64,000 nt of DNA from UBA1672 sp963977495 (lineage in GTDB: Bacteria; Pseudomonadota; Alphaproteobacteria; Micavibrionales; Micavibrionaceae). The translations under genes were made by a program, and so were the position numbers. The stretch covers positions 1,178,001 to 1,242,000 of the forward strand of contig CAXBOT010000001.1 of assembly GCA_963977495.1 (NCBI GenBank), given 5' to 3'. Positions within the stretch are counted from its first letter, which is position 1, and each line of letters begins with the position of its first letter. The notes below the pieces were generated by a model. The model searched no databases and was not told the origin of the DNA. It saw nothing but the letters and a program-made list of their open reading frames with translations. Below are positions 24,879-33,850 of the stretch, piece after piece.

Positions 24879-26993
24879 ATGGCCGAAAACACACCTCAAA
24901 CGCAAAATACAGCATCAACCGCAGGGCTTAATATGGGGTCTTTTTTTCGCAGCGATGTCATATTCGCCTTTGGAATTATTGCGATTATCCTGTTTATGCT
25001 GGTGCCAATGCCGCCCTTCTTTCTGGATGCGGGACTATCGGTTTCCATTACTTTTTCAATCATGATCCTCATGACGGTTCTGTTTATCCAAACGCCATTG
25101 GAATTTTCAACTTTCCCGACCGTCTTGCTGGTCACAACATCACTGCGACTTGGTTTGAATGTTGCCTCCACGCGCCTGATCCTTGAAAACGGACATAATG
25201 GCCGCGATGCTGCCGGAAATATTATCGAGGCCTTTGGCACGTTTATTATCGGGGGAAACTACGTCATTGGGGCGATTGTCTTCTCCATTTTGGTGATTGT
25301 GAATTTTGTGGTTATCACAAAGGGTTCCGGGCGTATCGCAGAGGTTGCAGCGCGCTTTACCCTTGATGCCATGCCCGGCAAGCAAATGGCCATCGACAGC
25401 GATCTATCCGCAGGGATGATTACAGAAGATGAAGCCAGAGAGCGCCGCAAAAAACTAGAATCCGAAAGCACCTTTTACGGCGCGATGGATGGTGCGGCGA
25501 AATTCGTGCGCGGTGATGCCATCGCAGGGCTGTTGATTGTCTTCGTTAATATTATCGGCGGTATCGTCATCGGCACAGTCATGCAGGACATGTCATTGGC
25601 AGAGGCCGCATCGAACTATACGATTTTAACCATCGGCGACGGACTGGTCAGCCAAATCCCCGCGCTTGTCGTTTCCGTTTCTGCGGGTTTGCTTGTGTCA
25701 AAGGCTGGCGTTGAAGGCTCTGCCGAGCAAGAATTATTCATACAAATTGCGCGATACCCGAACGCATTGGCCATGAGCTCCGGCCTTATGTTGACACTCG
25801 CCCTTGTCCCTGCCATGCCCTTTTTCCCCTTTGCGCTACTGTCCGCCGCAACAGGCATAGTGGCCTTTTACGCGTACCAACGCACAGGCAAGGAAACCGC
25901 AGATGCCAACGCAGCGATTGCAAAACAAGCCGGAGACGACGGCACAAACACCCCCGCCGAAGAACCCATCGCGAAGGCGCTGGCTATGGATATTATCCGC
26001 CTCGAGCTGGGTTATGGCTTGCTGCCGCTTGTGCAGGGCGATGGCGGCAACAAACTGACCGATCAAATCAAGGGGCTACGCCGCCAACTGGCAGAGGATA
26101 TGGGCTATGTCCTGCCTGCAGTGCGGATACAAGATAACTTACAACTGGCCGCCAATGCCTATGTTGTGAGCATTAAGGAAATCGAAGCAGGCCGCGGCGA
26201 AGTGCGCCCGAATATGTTAATGTGTATGGACCCGAACGGCGCGTCTATTACCCTGCCCGGTGAAAACACCATAGAGCCGACCTTTGGCCTGCCCGCCATG
26301 TGGATTCAAGATCAATACCGTGAGGAAGCACATTTCAAAGGCTACACAGTCGTCGATGCGCCCACCGTGATTACCACCCATATCACCGAATTGATTAAAG
26401 ACAACATGCCTGATCTGCTCAATTACGCAGAAACGCAAAAGTTACTGAATGAATTGCCGCAAGAATATCAAAAGCTCGTCGCCGATGTTATTCCTGCGCA
26501 AATCACCGTCGGCAGTTTGCAACGCATTTTACAACACCTTCTTTCAGAGCGCGTTTCTGTGCGCGACCTTGCCACGATTTTAGAAGGAATCTCCGAAGCC
26601 GCCGCCTATACCAAGAGCATCTCCAGAATTACCGAGCATGTGCGCTCGCGTTTGGCGCGTCAATTATGCGACACCAACACAGATGCATCAGGCGTTTTGA
26701 TCTTATTGACCCTCTCGCCGGATTGGGAGCAAGCCTTTATGGATGCGCTGGTCGGCGATGGTGAGGATAAACAGCTGGCCATGCCACCAACCAAGCTACA
26801 GGACTTCATCAATGCTGTGCGCGAACAATATGACGCGCTGGCCGCGCAAGGGGTCACGCCCGTTTTATTGACCTCGCCCATGATCCGCCCGTATGTGCGC
26901 TCCGTGATTGAGCGTTTCCGCCCGCAGACCATCATTATGTCGCAAAACGAAATCCACCCTAAGGCGCGTATCAAGACCATGGGACAGGTTTAA
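24879..26993 (+). CDS. flhA: flagellar export gate protein FlhA
   Basis: This is the large integral-membrane subunit of the flagellar type III export gate, 704 residues. About eight membrane segments fill residues 20-325, including the FHIPEP-family block with TFPTVLLVTTSLRLGLNVASTR and the cytoplasmic loop AARFTLDAMPGKQMAIDSDL. The C-terminal half is the soluble ring domain with PAMWIQDQYREEA-type segments. The start at 24879 gives the usual short polar N-terminus; an upstream in-frame ATG adds 23 atypical residues. It appears to be transcribed alone. Confidence 0.95.
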   Translation: MAENTPQTQNTASTAGLNMGSFFRSDVIFAFGIIAIILFMLVPMPPFFLDAGLSVSITFSIMILMTVLFIQTPLEFSTFPTVLLVTTSLRLGLNVASTRLILENGHNGRDAAGNIIEAFGTFIIGGNYVIGAIVFSILVIVNFVVITKGSGRIAEVAARFTLDAMPGKQMAIDSDLSAGMITEDEARERRKKLESESTFYGAMDGAAKFVRGDAIAGLLIVFVNIIGGIVIGTVMQDMSLAEAASNYTILTIGDGLVSQIPALVVSVSAGLLVSKAGVEGSAEQELFIQIARYPNALAMSSGLMLTLALVPAMPFFPFALLSAATGIVAFYAYQRTGKETADANAAIAKQAGDDGTNTPAEEPIAKALAMDIIRLELGYGLLPLVQGDGGNKLTDQIKGLRRQLAEDMGYVLPAVRIQDNLQLAANAYVVSIKEIEAGRGEVRPNMLMCMDPNGASITLPGENTIEPTFGLPAMWIQDQYREEAHFKGYTVVDAPTVITTHITELIKDNMPDLLNYAETQKLLNELPQEYQKLVADVIPAQITVGSLQRILQHLLSERVSVRDLATILEGISEAAAYTKSISRITEHVRSRLARQLCDTNTDASGVLILLTLSPDWEQAFMDALVGDGEDKQLAMPPTKLQDFINAVREQYDALAAQGVTPVLLTSPMIRPYVRSVIERFRPQTIIMSQNEIHPKARIKTMGQV

Positions 26994-27063
26994 AAGCACC
27001 GTAGAGGCGTATAAAAAGAGCGTGGTTGTTTGAGTAAATCAAAAAGGCAAATGCCAGCGCGCT

Positions 27064-27597
27064 TTATTTTAACGCGACGCGCACATCACAGTTGGATGAA
27101 GCAATCTGGATCATACCGGTATCAGACAAAACAAGCTTATCCTCGCAGATCATTTTTTCTTCGCCGTCTCTTTTGGAAGACATTTTATCAGGCTGAACTG
27201 TAAAATTGCTGAGTAATTCAACGCGCACATTTGCGCTTTTACCACCATCATCAATGGACACATCAACAATTTTAGAATCTCCGCTTAAATGATCGATGAT
27301 TTTATCATTATTTTTGATCGCAGCTATAAAGGTTGCCTTATCATGATCCAGAAAGGATTTCGGCATCTCATTGCCTTCTACCGTTCTTCTAAGACTTAGG
27401 ATCAACCGTAAATCATCGCTGTAATGCTTGTTGTGAAATGACACAAGATACGTACCACCGGCGATTTTGGCCTCGACTAGGTCTTTATAGAAACTCTCGA
27501 TTGATTGTTGTGTCAAAGCCGTACCCTGCGCATGCGCCTTTAACGGCACGCCAAAAAACAGACACGCAACAACCAAAAATCTTAGATAATGCAACAT
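27064..27597 (-). CDS. secreted tandem-paralogue protein C
   Basis: This 177-residue protein is the most divergent of three tandem relatives and the last in their operon. It has a Sec signal peptide (cleavage near AHAQ). Shared features are an N-terminal helix QQSIESFYKDLVEAKIAGG, a DDGGKSANV turn and two cysteines, Cys151 and Cys170, separated by 18 residues. They could form a periplasmic disulfide. The family is unknown to me. The helix followed by strands recalls NTF2-like folds, but this is inference. AAGGG precedes the ATG, 12 bases after the preceding gene. Confidence 0.68.
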   Translation of the reverse strand: MLHYLRFLVVACLFFGVPLKAHAQGTALTQQSIESFYKDLVEAKIAGGTYLVSFHNKHYSDDLRLILSLRRTVEGNEMPKSFLDHDKATFIAAIKNNDKIIDHLSGDSKIVDVSIDDGGKSANVRVELLSNFTVQPDKMSSKRDGEEKMICEDKLVLSDTGMIQIASSNCDVRVALK

Positions 27598-27609
27598 TGT
27601 TTCTACCCT

Positions 27610-28155
27610 TTAATGCGTTTGTTTTACATGGTCTTCGGAATTGCAAACACTGCTTTTCGTTTGAACAATATTATCATTGTTCAAAACAATCACGGAATCA
27701 CACAGCATTGATTGCTCAACGCGAAACTTCGTTACCAGATCCATGGATAAGGTAAAAACAGAATAAGTGTTATCCTTAACCTTCGCCGATTTGCCATCCT
27801 CGCTGATTTCCAAGCGCAAGATATTATTCTCCACCTTGCCCATTTGGATCAGTTCCATCCCCTTTTGGGTTTCACGCAACAATTCTTGTTTATTCAACGA
27901 CATTGTTTGTTTCTGCGGTAAAGAGCCATCCATATTACTGATGCTGTGGATTGTGATATCCGCCTCATCATGCGTGTGCTTTTTGATGAATTCATAGGTC
28001 GGCTTAACACCCTTCATCTGGGCATCAACAGAGCCCTGATAAAACGCATTGATCCGATCTTCCGTCAGAACAGAGCCATCATCCGCAGATACAGAATAAG
28101 CAGCCCCCAACAGCCCTGCGACCAGCACAGGTAAAACCAATTTCCTAGAAATCAT
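27610..28155 (-). CDS. secreted tandem-paralogue protein B
   Basis: This 181-residue protein has a signal peptide ending near SVSA. After it come LTEDRINAFYQGSVDAQMKG, the motif FIKKHTHDEADI, the turn SEDGKSAKV and the Cys pair Cys152/Cys171, followed by IVQTKSS. It is closest to its upstream neighbour, with which it shares KHTH-x-(D/E)-A and QTK-(S/N)-S. No enzyme motif is visible. It is probably exported to the periplasm. It is the middle gene of a three-gene minus-strand operon between flhA and flhF. Confidence 0.7.
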   Translation of the reverse strand: MISRKLVLPVLVAGLLGAAYSVSADDGSVLTEDRINAFYQGSVDAQMKGVKPTYEFIKKHTHDEADITIHSISNMDGSLPQKQTMSLNKQELLRETQKGMELIQMGKVENNILRLEISEDGKSAKVKDNTYSVFTLSMDLVTKFRVEQSMLCDSVIVLNNDNIVQTKSSVCNSEDHVKQTH

Positions 28156-28172
28156 GACCGATCATTCCTTAT

Positions 28173-28802
28173 TTATTTTATGATTTTCACATTAACTTCA
28201 ACATCACATTCGGAATTTTTTGTCTGAATGATCTTGTCGGTCAATACGAGCGCTGTATCGCAACTCTGCTTGCTTTTGACCGAAACCTGATCCCCCGAAG
28301 AAGATGGCATCGTAAAATCAAGCTGGGTTCTTTCGGAAATCGCGGCTGATTGGCCGCCCTCGGCAATATCAATAGAAAGAATATCTGTATTCACATGGCT
28401 GATATGCCCTTTTTCATAGGCCGCCTTGGTGTCGGATAAAACATCTTCCTTACTGGTAATCACATTTTCTTTTTTAGGCGGTTGGCCTTGAATTAATGTT
28501 CGAATATGGAGGATGCTTTTTGCATCTGCGTGTGTGTGCTTATCCAAAAATTCCAGCGTTTCTTCTGCGCCCGTCAATTGAACGTCGACTGATTCCTTGT
28601 AAAAAGCCCGAATGGCCTCTTCACTCAAAACATTAACTTCGGAAACAGCCTGAATGACAGGTTCAATCGTCGCGCCTACGGAAGGCGGCGCTGCCTCCAC
28701 GACCATATCTTCTGCGTGCACCGCGCCCAAATTCGTGCCCAATACACACAAACCAAGAACAAGCACCCATGTTGGTTTCTTAAAAAATAAATGATCTGTC
28801 AC
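28173..28802 (-). CDS. secreted tandem-paralogue protein A
   Basis: This is the 209-residue first gene of the trio, with a GTG start preceded by AGGAG six bases upstream. The signal peptide (about 1-30) ends near VHAE. An extra Val/Ala/Pro-rich linker (31-58) is absent from the other two. Then come LSEEAIRAFYKESVDVQLTG, LDKHTHADAKS, the AEGGQSAAI turn and the pair Cys181/Cys199. The function is unknown. Divergent transcription from flhF across 127 bases gives no proof of a flagellar role. Confidence 0.7.
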   Translation of the reverse strand: MTDHLFFKKPTWVLVLGLCVLGTNLGAVHAEDMVVEAAPPSVGATIEPVIQAVSEVNVLSEEAIRAFYKESVDVQLTGAEETLEFLDKHTHADAKSILHIRTLIQGQPPKKENVITSKEDVLSDTKAAYEKGHISHVNTDILSIDIAEGGQSAAISERTQLDFTMPSSSGDQVSVKSKQSCDTALVLTDKIIQTKNSECDVEVNVKIIK

Positions 28803-28929
28803 AAAACTCTCCTGCGGCTATAGCTAGAAATACAAATTTGAAAAGACTGTAGCATTTTTTTATGCTTATGCTCTAGTATAGAATGAATAGAAACCATATA
28901 CTTATGTTGATTCGGGTACATTCCTTACC

Positions 28930-29973
28930 ATGCGGCTAAAAACATTTCATGCCAAAACAATGACTGAAGCGATGCAAATGATACGCGATACCCTCGGCGA
29001 AGAGGCTATTATTGTTGCGACCGGAGAAGATCGCGCAAAGGGAAACGTGCGCGTTACGGCCGCGATTGAACCAGCCTTTGAAATTGGCGAAGACGGGATC
29101 GCAGGCGAGGATAGCTGGCTTCAATATGACGATGAAACCGAAACCGATGCGGTTGCCGAAGAATTAACCGAAATTATGCTGCGCCACTGCGTGCCCGAAG
29201 ACGTGATGGATAATATGATCTCTTGCGCCACCGTTATGGGCTTTGATGATATCCGCATTGCACTGGTCACAACACTGGAACAGCTCTTCTCATTCCGCCC
29301 CCTACCGATCAGACAATTCGCCAAACCAATCATTATGGTTGGCCCGCCCGGCGCGGGAAAAACACTGGCGACGGCGAAACTGGCCGCACGCGGCGCGATG
29401 AACGGTCTAAGCATCGGGGTTATTTCAACCGATACCGTGCGCGCAGGCGGCGTGGAGCAACTCAAGGCCTTTACCGATCTTTTGAATATCGATCTGAAGA
29501 AAACATCGGATCATAGAGAATTGGGCCGAATCGCCGATGATCTGAATGCGAGGCATGATCAGGTTATTATCGACACATCAGGCTTAAACCCGTTTGATAA
29601 AAACGAGGTCAAAGCGCTCGCTAAACTCATTAACGCTACAGACACCAGACCCGTTCTTGTGTTACCGGCCGGAACCGACGCCGACGAAGCCGGAGAAATG
29701 GCGCGCGTTTTCGCAACAATCGGCGTGAGTGACATTTTGCCCACACGCGTGGATATGGCGCGGCGTTTAGGCAGTCTGCTATCCGCTGCCCATCAAGGCG
29801 GATTAAGCTTTGCCGATGTCAGCACAACCCCAAAAGTCGCGCAAGGGCTTGTCCCGCTATCGCCGCGCGCCCTCGCACAGTTATTAATGCCGCGACTGTA
29901 TAAATCTATAAAAAGTGATATAGTAAGCACCCATGCCTCAAGAACAGAGGTTAGAAAAACAGGAACCAGATAA
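28930..29973 (+). CDS. flhF: flagellar placement GTPase FlhF
   Basis: This 347-residue SRP-type GTPase sets flagellum position and number, usually at a pole. The N-terminal basic segment with FHAKTMTEAMQMIRDTLGEEAIIV is typical. The NG domain carries G1 GPPGAGKT (138-145) and a DTSGLNPFD motif in place of the usual DTAGR, so the G3 element is altered. FlhF-family proteins keep an overall SRP fold, but this change could affect hydrolysis. No clear ribosome binding site precedes the ATG. Its stop overlaps flhG by one base. Confidence 0.9.
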   Translation: MRLKTFHAKTMTEAMQMIRDTLGEEAIIVATGEDRAKGNVRVTAAIEPAFEIGEDGIAGEDSWLQYDDETETDAVAEELTEIMLRHCVPEDVMDNMISCATVMGFDDIRIALVTTLEQLFSFRPLPIRQFAKPIIMVGPPGAGKTLATAKLAARGAMNGLSIGVISTDTVRAGGVEQLKAFTDLLNIDLKKTSDHRELGRIADDLNARHDQVIIDTSGLNPFDKNEVKALAKLINATDTRPVLVLPAGTDADEAGEMARVFATIGVSDILPTRVDMARRLGSLLSAAHQGGLSFADVSTTPKVAQGLVPLSPRALAQLLMPRLYKSIKSDIVSTHASRTEVRKTGTR

Positions 29974-30806
29974 TGACAGGTAAGCCCGTAACGCAAAAAA
30001 CACCATCGCCCGCCAACCCCTCGTTTCGCAGAAGTGCGAACATCATAGCGGTCGGCAGCGGAAAAGGTGGTGTCGGCAAGACATGGTTTTCCATTACGCT
30101 TGCACATGCTCTGACAAAAATGGGCAAGCGCGTCTTATTATTTGATGGTGATCTGGGGCTGGCTAATGTTGACGTGCAACTCGGCCTGATGCCAAAACGT
30201 GATTTGAATGATGTTATTCGTGGTCGTCTGGGCTTAGACCGCGTTGTTCAGGAATATGAAGAAGGCGGTTTTGATATTATCGCCGGACGCTCCGGTCAGG
30301 CTTCTCTGTCGGCGCTCCCCAGCCAACGCCTGAGCCTTTTGCGCGATCAATTGCTCGATCTCTCCTCCGAATATGATGTTGTCATTGCCGATTTGGGCGC
30401 GGGCGTGGATCGCACAGTGCGCATGCTCTCTGCAACCGCCAGCAACACAATGCTTATCACAACCGATGAGCCGACATCCCTGACTGATGCCTATGCCTTT
30501 ATAAAATTGGGCAATGCCGCGGGCATGTCTAAAAACGTCAATATCGTTGTGAACATGGCCTCCAGTGTTTCCGAAGGTGAAAAAACCTATAAAACCCTGC
30601 TGAAAGCCTGTGAGAATTTCTTGCGCCTCAGCCCGCCTTTGGCCGGTATGATCCGCGCCGATACAAAGGTCAAGGAAACCATCCGTAGCCAAACACCGAT
30701 TTTGATTCGATCCCCTAATGCGGATGCTTCTGCCGATGTTGAAAAAATCGCCCAATATGTCTGGAAAAATGTGCAAGCCGCGCAACGCCGTACGGCACGC
30801 TCTTAA
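29973..30806 (+). CDS. flhG: flagellar number regulator FlhG (MinD-like ATPase)
   Basis: This 277-residue deviant-Walker ATPase antagonises FlhF to limit flagellar number. The P-loop is SGKGGVGKT (29-37) with the signature Lys. ADLGAGVDRTVRML and TTDEPTSLTDAYAFIK match FlhG/FleN. The usual N-terminal DQAxxLR helix that stimulates FlhF is not apparent; the first 20 residues are Pro/Thr/Lys-rich. It is coupled to flhF by TAATG. The pair supports polar flagellation. Confidence 0.92.
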   Translation: MTGKPVTQKTPSPANPSFRRSANIIAVGSGKGGVGKTWFSITLAHALTKMGKRVLLFDGDLGLANVDVQLGLMPKRDLNDVIRGRLGLDRVVQEYEEGGFDIIAGRSGQASLSALPSQRLSLLRDQLLDLSSEYDVVIADLGAGVDRTVRMLSATASNTMLITTDEPTSLTDAYAFIKLGNAAGMSKNVNIVVNMASSVSEGEKTYKTLLKACENFLRLSPPLAGMIRADTKVKETIRSQTPILIRSPNADASADVEKIAQYVWKNVQAAQRRTARS

Positions 30807-30851
30807 TTTTAGACTACACGATATTCACGTTTTCACGTTAAACTCGTCATT

Positions 30852-32624
30852 ATGAGCGATGCAAGTTCCATAGCAGCATTATTAACGCAAACAATCACCG
30901 CCAATGCGCGCTCTTCCGGCGCGGCCAAAGCGGAAATTGTCGTTCTGCCCCAATTGTTACAAGCCTTAGAACAAGCCGCCACCTTGCGCGGCCAAATTGC
31001 CGCCATTGCCGAGGACGGAACGGTCACCATTAACACCGATAAGGGGCAAGTCGTCATCCGTACCGATCAGAGCGCACGCCTGCAAGAGGGCGCGGCCATT
31101 GAAATCAAAATAGAATCAGGCAATCCCCCCGCCCAAGCGTTGCTTCGCCCCGCGCCGCAACAAACCTCTGCGCCCGCGACACCGCAAACAGAACAATCAT
31201 TGCCACACATCAATTTGCCGCAAACCGTGACATTAGCCAACATCACAAACGGCGCACCATTGGAGGTTCGTGCCTATAGCCCCGCGCAAGGGATTACGCA
31301 GCCCTATATTGAGCCCTTACAAAGCAGCGTCGCGCCCTTGCCCACCTTGAATACATCAATCCAATCCCCAACAATAAACGGTAGCATCAACACCACCTCC
31401 GCAACGCAAGCGCAGAGCAATAGCCTCACGCTTTCGCTGGCCGCGCCGCTGAGCGCGCCGACAGATATACCGGACATCACCTTAAAACCCATCACACCGC
31501 AAATCACTACGCCCTTCCGCAGCATCGCCGCGCATATATTGACCACGCCCTTGCAAGACATGGTCACCAACACATACACACCAGACGTCAGCAGGCTGGA
31601 AACTATTCAAATAGAGCGCATTGCCATGGCCGATTACACGCCCGCGCCGCGGCCCGAAACATCGGCGCGTGCTGATAATCACGCCGATAATAAAGAGACT
31701 TTCGCGCTGCTTAATACACGCGCAGGCACAACGCATGCTGTTTTAGAAGGTTTCACGCAAAACCAGAATTTCGCCGTTCTGCGCATCACCGCGCCCTATG
31801 GCTTAAGCGACCAGCATTATGCCCTGCAAGTGCCGATAGAAGACATTCCCGTTGGCGCGAAAATCACATTGAACATTCTAAAAACCGCGCAAAACCCGAC
31901 AACCACCCTGCCCCTGCCCGCCTTAACCGCGCCTTATTACCTCACGCCGTCGCTCTGGCCTATTTTTCAGGAAATGGAACATACTTTAACCCAAGTCAGC
32001 CCCCAAGCCGCGCAGGTTTTTAACGCCGTTCTGCCCAACGCCGCCGCGCCGTCACAACTGGGTACAGGCGTTTTGTTCTTTGTTGCGGCTATGCGCTCGG
32101 GGGACATTCAGGGGTGGCTCGGTGATAAAACTCTGGAGGTTCTTAAACGCGCTGGCAAAGCCGATTTAATGGGGCGTTTGGGGCGTGAGATGTCCGGCCT
32201 TGCCCGCATGAATGCCGATACAATTTCAGGGGATTGGCGCGGTCTGTCTTTGCCTCTTGCATGGCAGAATGATATTCACAAAATCGCCATCCATTACCGC
32301 CGCGAAGATGACAATGACGATGATGCCAACGGCGCGCCATCAGGCAACAAAACCCGCTTTGTGATGGATTTAGACCTCAGCCAGATGGGCAAGGTGCAGC
32401 TTGACGGATTATTCACGCGGCAATCAGAAAGCGTCGGGCGGCTCGAGCTCGTCTTGCGTACAGAGCAAGGATTCACGCAATCCATGAAACAGGAAATGCG
32501 CCAAGCCTATAAAAACGCCCTGAGCGAAACACAAATCACAGGCGAGCTATCCTTTCACGGACAACCCGATAGCTGGGTACGCATCACCCCCGATACGGTA
32601 AAAGAATACGCCGCCGATGTTTGA
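30852..32624 (+). CDS. FliK-like protein, second copy
   Basis: This 590-residue protein has an N-terminal domain (about 1-95), a long Pro/Thr/Ala/Gln-rich linker (about 95-290) and a C-terminal domain (about 470-590). The last part, with LDLSQMGKVQLDGLF and a following helix-strand unit ending in LSFHGQP, resembles the FliK hook-length domain (compare LDPPDLGRVEVKM in FliK at 8936). It follows flhG by 45 bases with no ribosome binding site. It may control length or secretion switching, or be a degenerate relative. Standard fliK is elsewhere, so the role is open. Confidence 0.55.
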   Translation: MSDASSIAALLTQTITANARSSGAAKAEIVVLPQLLQALEQAATLRGQIAAIAEDGTVTINTDKGQVVIRTDQSARLQEGAAIEIKIESGNPPAQALLRPAPQQTSAPATPQTEQSLPHINLPQTVTLANITNGAPLEVRAYSPAQGITQPYIEPLQSSVAPLPTLNTSIQSPTINGSINTTSATQAQSNSLTLSLAAPLSAPTDIPDITLKPITPQITTPFRSIAAHILTTPLQDMVTNTYTPDVSRLETIQIERIAMADYTPAPRPETSARADNHADNKETFALLNTRAGTTHAVLEGFTQNQNFAVLRITAPYGLSDQHYALQVPIEDIPVGAKITLNILKTAQNPTTTLPLPALTAPYYLTPSLWPIFQEMEHTLTQVSPQAAQVFNAVLPNAAAPSQLGTGVLFFVAAMRSGDIQGWLGDKTLEVLKRAGKADLMGRLGREMSGLARMNADTISGDWRGLSLPLAWQNDIHKIAIHYRREDDNDDDANGAPSGNKTRFVMDLDLSQMGKVQLDGLFTRQSESVGRLELVLRTEQGFTQSMKQEMRQAYKNALSETQITGELSFHGQPDSWVRITPDTVKEYAADV

Positions 32625-32642
32625 GGGCGTATAATTGCGCCT

Positions 32643-33062
32643 TTAATCTTCTTTGCGGCGAAACCCATCAAGCGCAATTTCATCAAGCGCATCTGAATCC
32701 TTTTTATCCATTGCTGCGCGTTCCTCGACTTTGCGGCGATCATTGACGATTTCGACTTTTTTAAGCTCCTCAAACGCTTCGCGCACTTGTTCTTGCGCCA
32801 ATCTGATTTGATTTTCCAATTTTCTTCGCGCGCGGTCTATCGTATCAATCTGGTTATGCACACGCTCTGAATACGCGCCGAAATAGCTCAAGAAATCGGA
32901 ATCCATTTCCCGCGCTTTCTCGGCCTCAATCGCATGTTCAGTCTCCAGTTTATCGCGCTCATCCTTCAAATCTTGCGCACGCTTATACAGCGCCGCCAAA
33001 GTCTTCTGCTTTTGCTCTACGGTATGTTTTCGAACGCGGATTAAGGGATCAAGTTTCGCCAT
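32643..33062 (-). CDS. fliJ: flagellar export chaperone FliJ-like
   Basis: This 139-residue, almost wholly charged helical coiled-coil protein begins MAKLDPLIRVRKHTVEQKQK, as FliJ proteins do. FliJ inserts into the FliI hexamer and escorts chaperones to the gate. It is the third gene of a minus-strand group after fliI and a CheD-like gene, so fliI and fliJ are not adjacent as they usually are. The sequence is too generic for certainty, but position and build agree. Confidence 0.75.
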   Translation of the reverse strand: MAKLDPLIRVRKHTVEQKQKTLAALYKRAQDLKDERDKLETEHAIEAEKAREMDSDFLSYFGAYSERVHNQIDTIDRARRKLENQIRLAQEQVREAFEELKKVEIVNDRRKVEERAAMDKKDSDALDEIALDGFRRKED

Positions 33063-33105
33063 GGCCCTACTATATCGGATTTAAAGAAAGGGATAGACTG
33101 TTATT

Positions 33106-33813
33106 TTAAATTTCAGGTTCCGGATGCGGGTTTTGGTCTTTGGTGGCATCATAGGCAAGGGCGTTACTCTTGACCGAAAACCACGTCATATCACTCAAAT
33201 CCACGCATTGTTTACGCTGGATCATCATTTCGCCGACACCGCCCGTATCAGGATCATGCAAAAAATCGACCATATCTGCGCCGCCCCTGATCAACCCCGC
33301 ATCCCAGCGCGATGAATCCACGGCAACATCCTTTGGCCCCGGCTTGCCTTTAACGTCGGCGCTTAACACGTGCGCATCATATTCAGATAAAAGATCGGCA
33401 ATATGATTCAATATCCCATCTTGCAACGCGCCGCCTATATGCGCGCCGACGATACGCACCTCGATTGAATGATCTGTGTCGCCCTGAACACTATTGAGCA
33501 TTTGCTCCAAACTCATCTGGCTGGCAGGTGAAGGATGTTCCTCCGCACCATCTGAAACGACATGCACCAAGCCCGTTGCCTTTGTTTGCGGGTTATGCGC
33601 GAAAACACCAATGCAGGTTGTCAAAGCCACAGTCCCAACCGCAGGATACGCGGCGTTCGGCACAGTCACCCCGCCATCATGCATTTCCACCGCCGCCGCC
33701 GTAGCGGGATCAAAGCTTTGCTGTGCGTCCGCGATATATGGCGCCTTTGGCAATGCCATCAAAGCCTGCATACGTGCAGACTTATCATCATAATCTTGTA
33801 AACGAACACCCAT
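33106..33813 (-). CDS. CheD-like protein between fliI and fliJ
   Basis: This 235-residue soluble protein matches the CheD deamidase fold in layout. The CheD catalytic triad Thr-x5-Cys-x16-His is kept exactly: Thr61, Cys67 and His84 in GTVALTTCIGVF ... GLVHVV. Further on, EVRIVGAHIGG, a helix, AHVLSADVKGKPGPKDVAV and a final strand parallel CheD segments around its GGA, EDxGG and R-x-V elements. CheD deamidates glutamines in chemoreceptors or binds CheC. The N-terminal 45 residues are extra. The start at 33813 has AAGGG seven bases upstream; an ATG six bases earlier does not. The substrate is unknown. Confidence 0.6.
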   Translation of the reverse strand: MGVRLQDYDDKSARMQALMALPKAPYIADAQQSFDPATAAAVEMHDGGVTVPNAAYPAVGTVALTTCIGVFAHNPQTKATGLVHVVSDGAEEHPSPASQMSLEQMLNSVQGDTDHSIEVRIVGAHIGGALQDGILNHIADLLSEYDAHVLSADVKGKPGPKDVAVDSSRWDAGLIRGGADMVDFLHDPDTGGVGEMMIQRKQCVDLSDMTWFSVKSNALAYDATKDQNPHPEPEI

Positions 33814-33850
33814 AATCATACCCTTGGCTTCTATCGATCAGTGTAGAGTT

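Noticed and set aside
32143..32485. Open frames antisense to the FliK-like gene
   Set aside because: They are shadows of the coding strand with no start signal.
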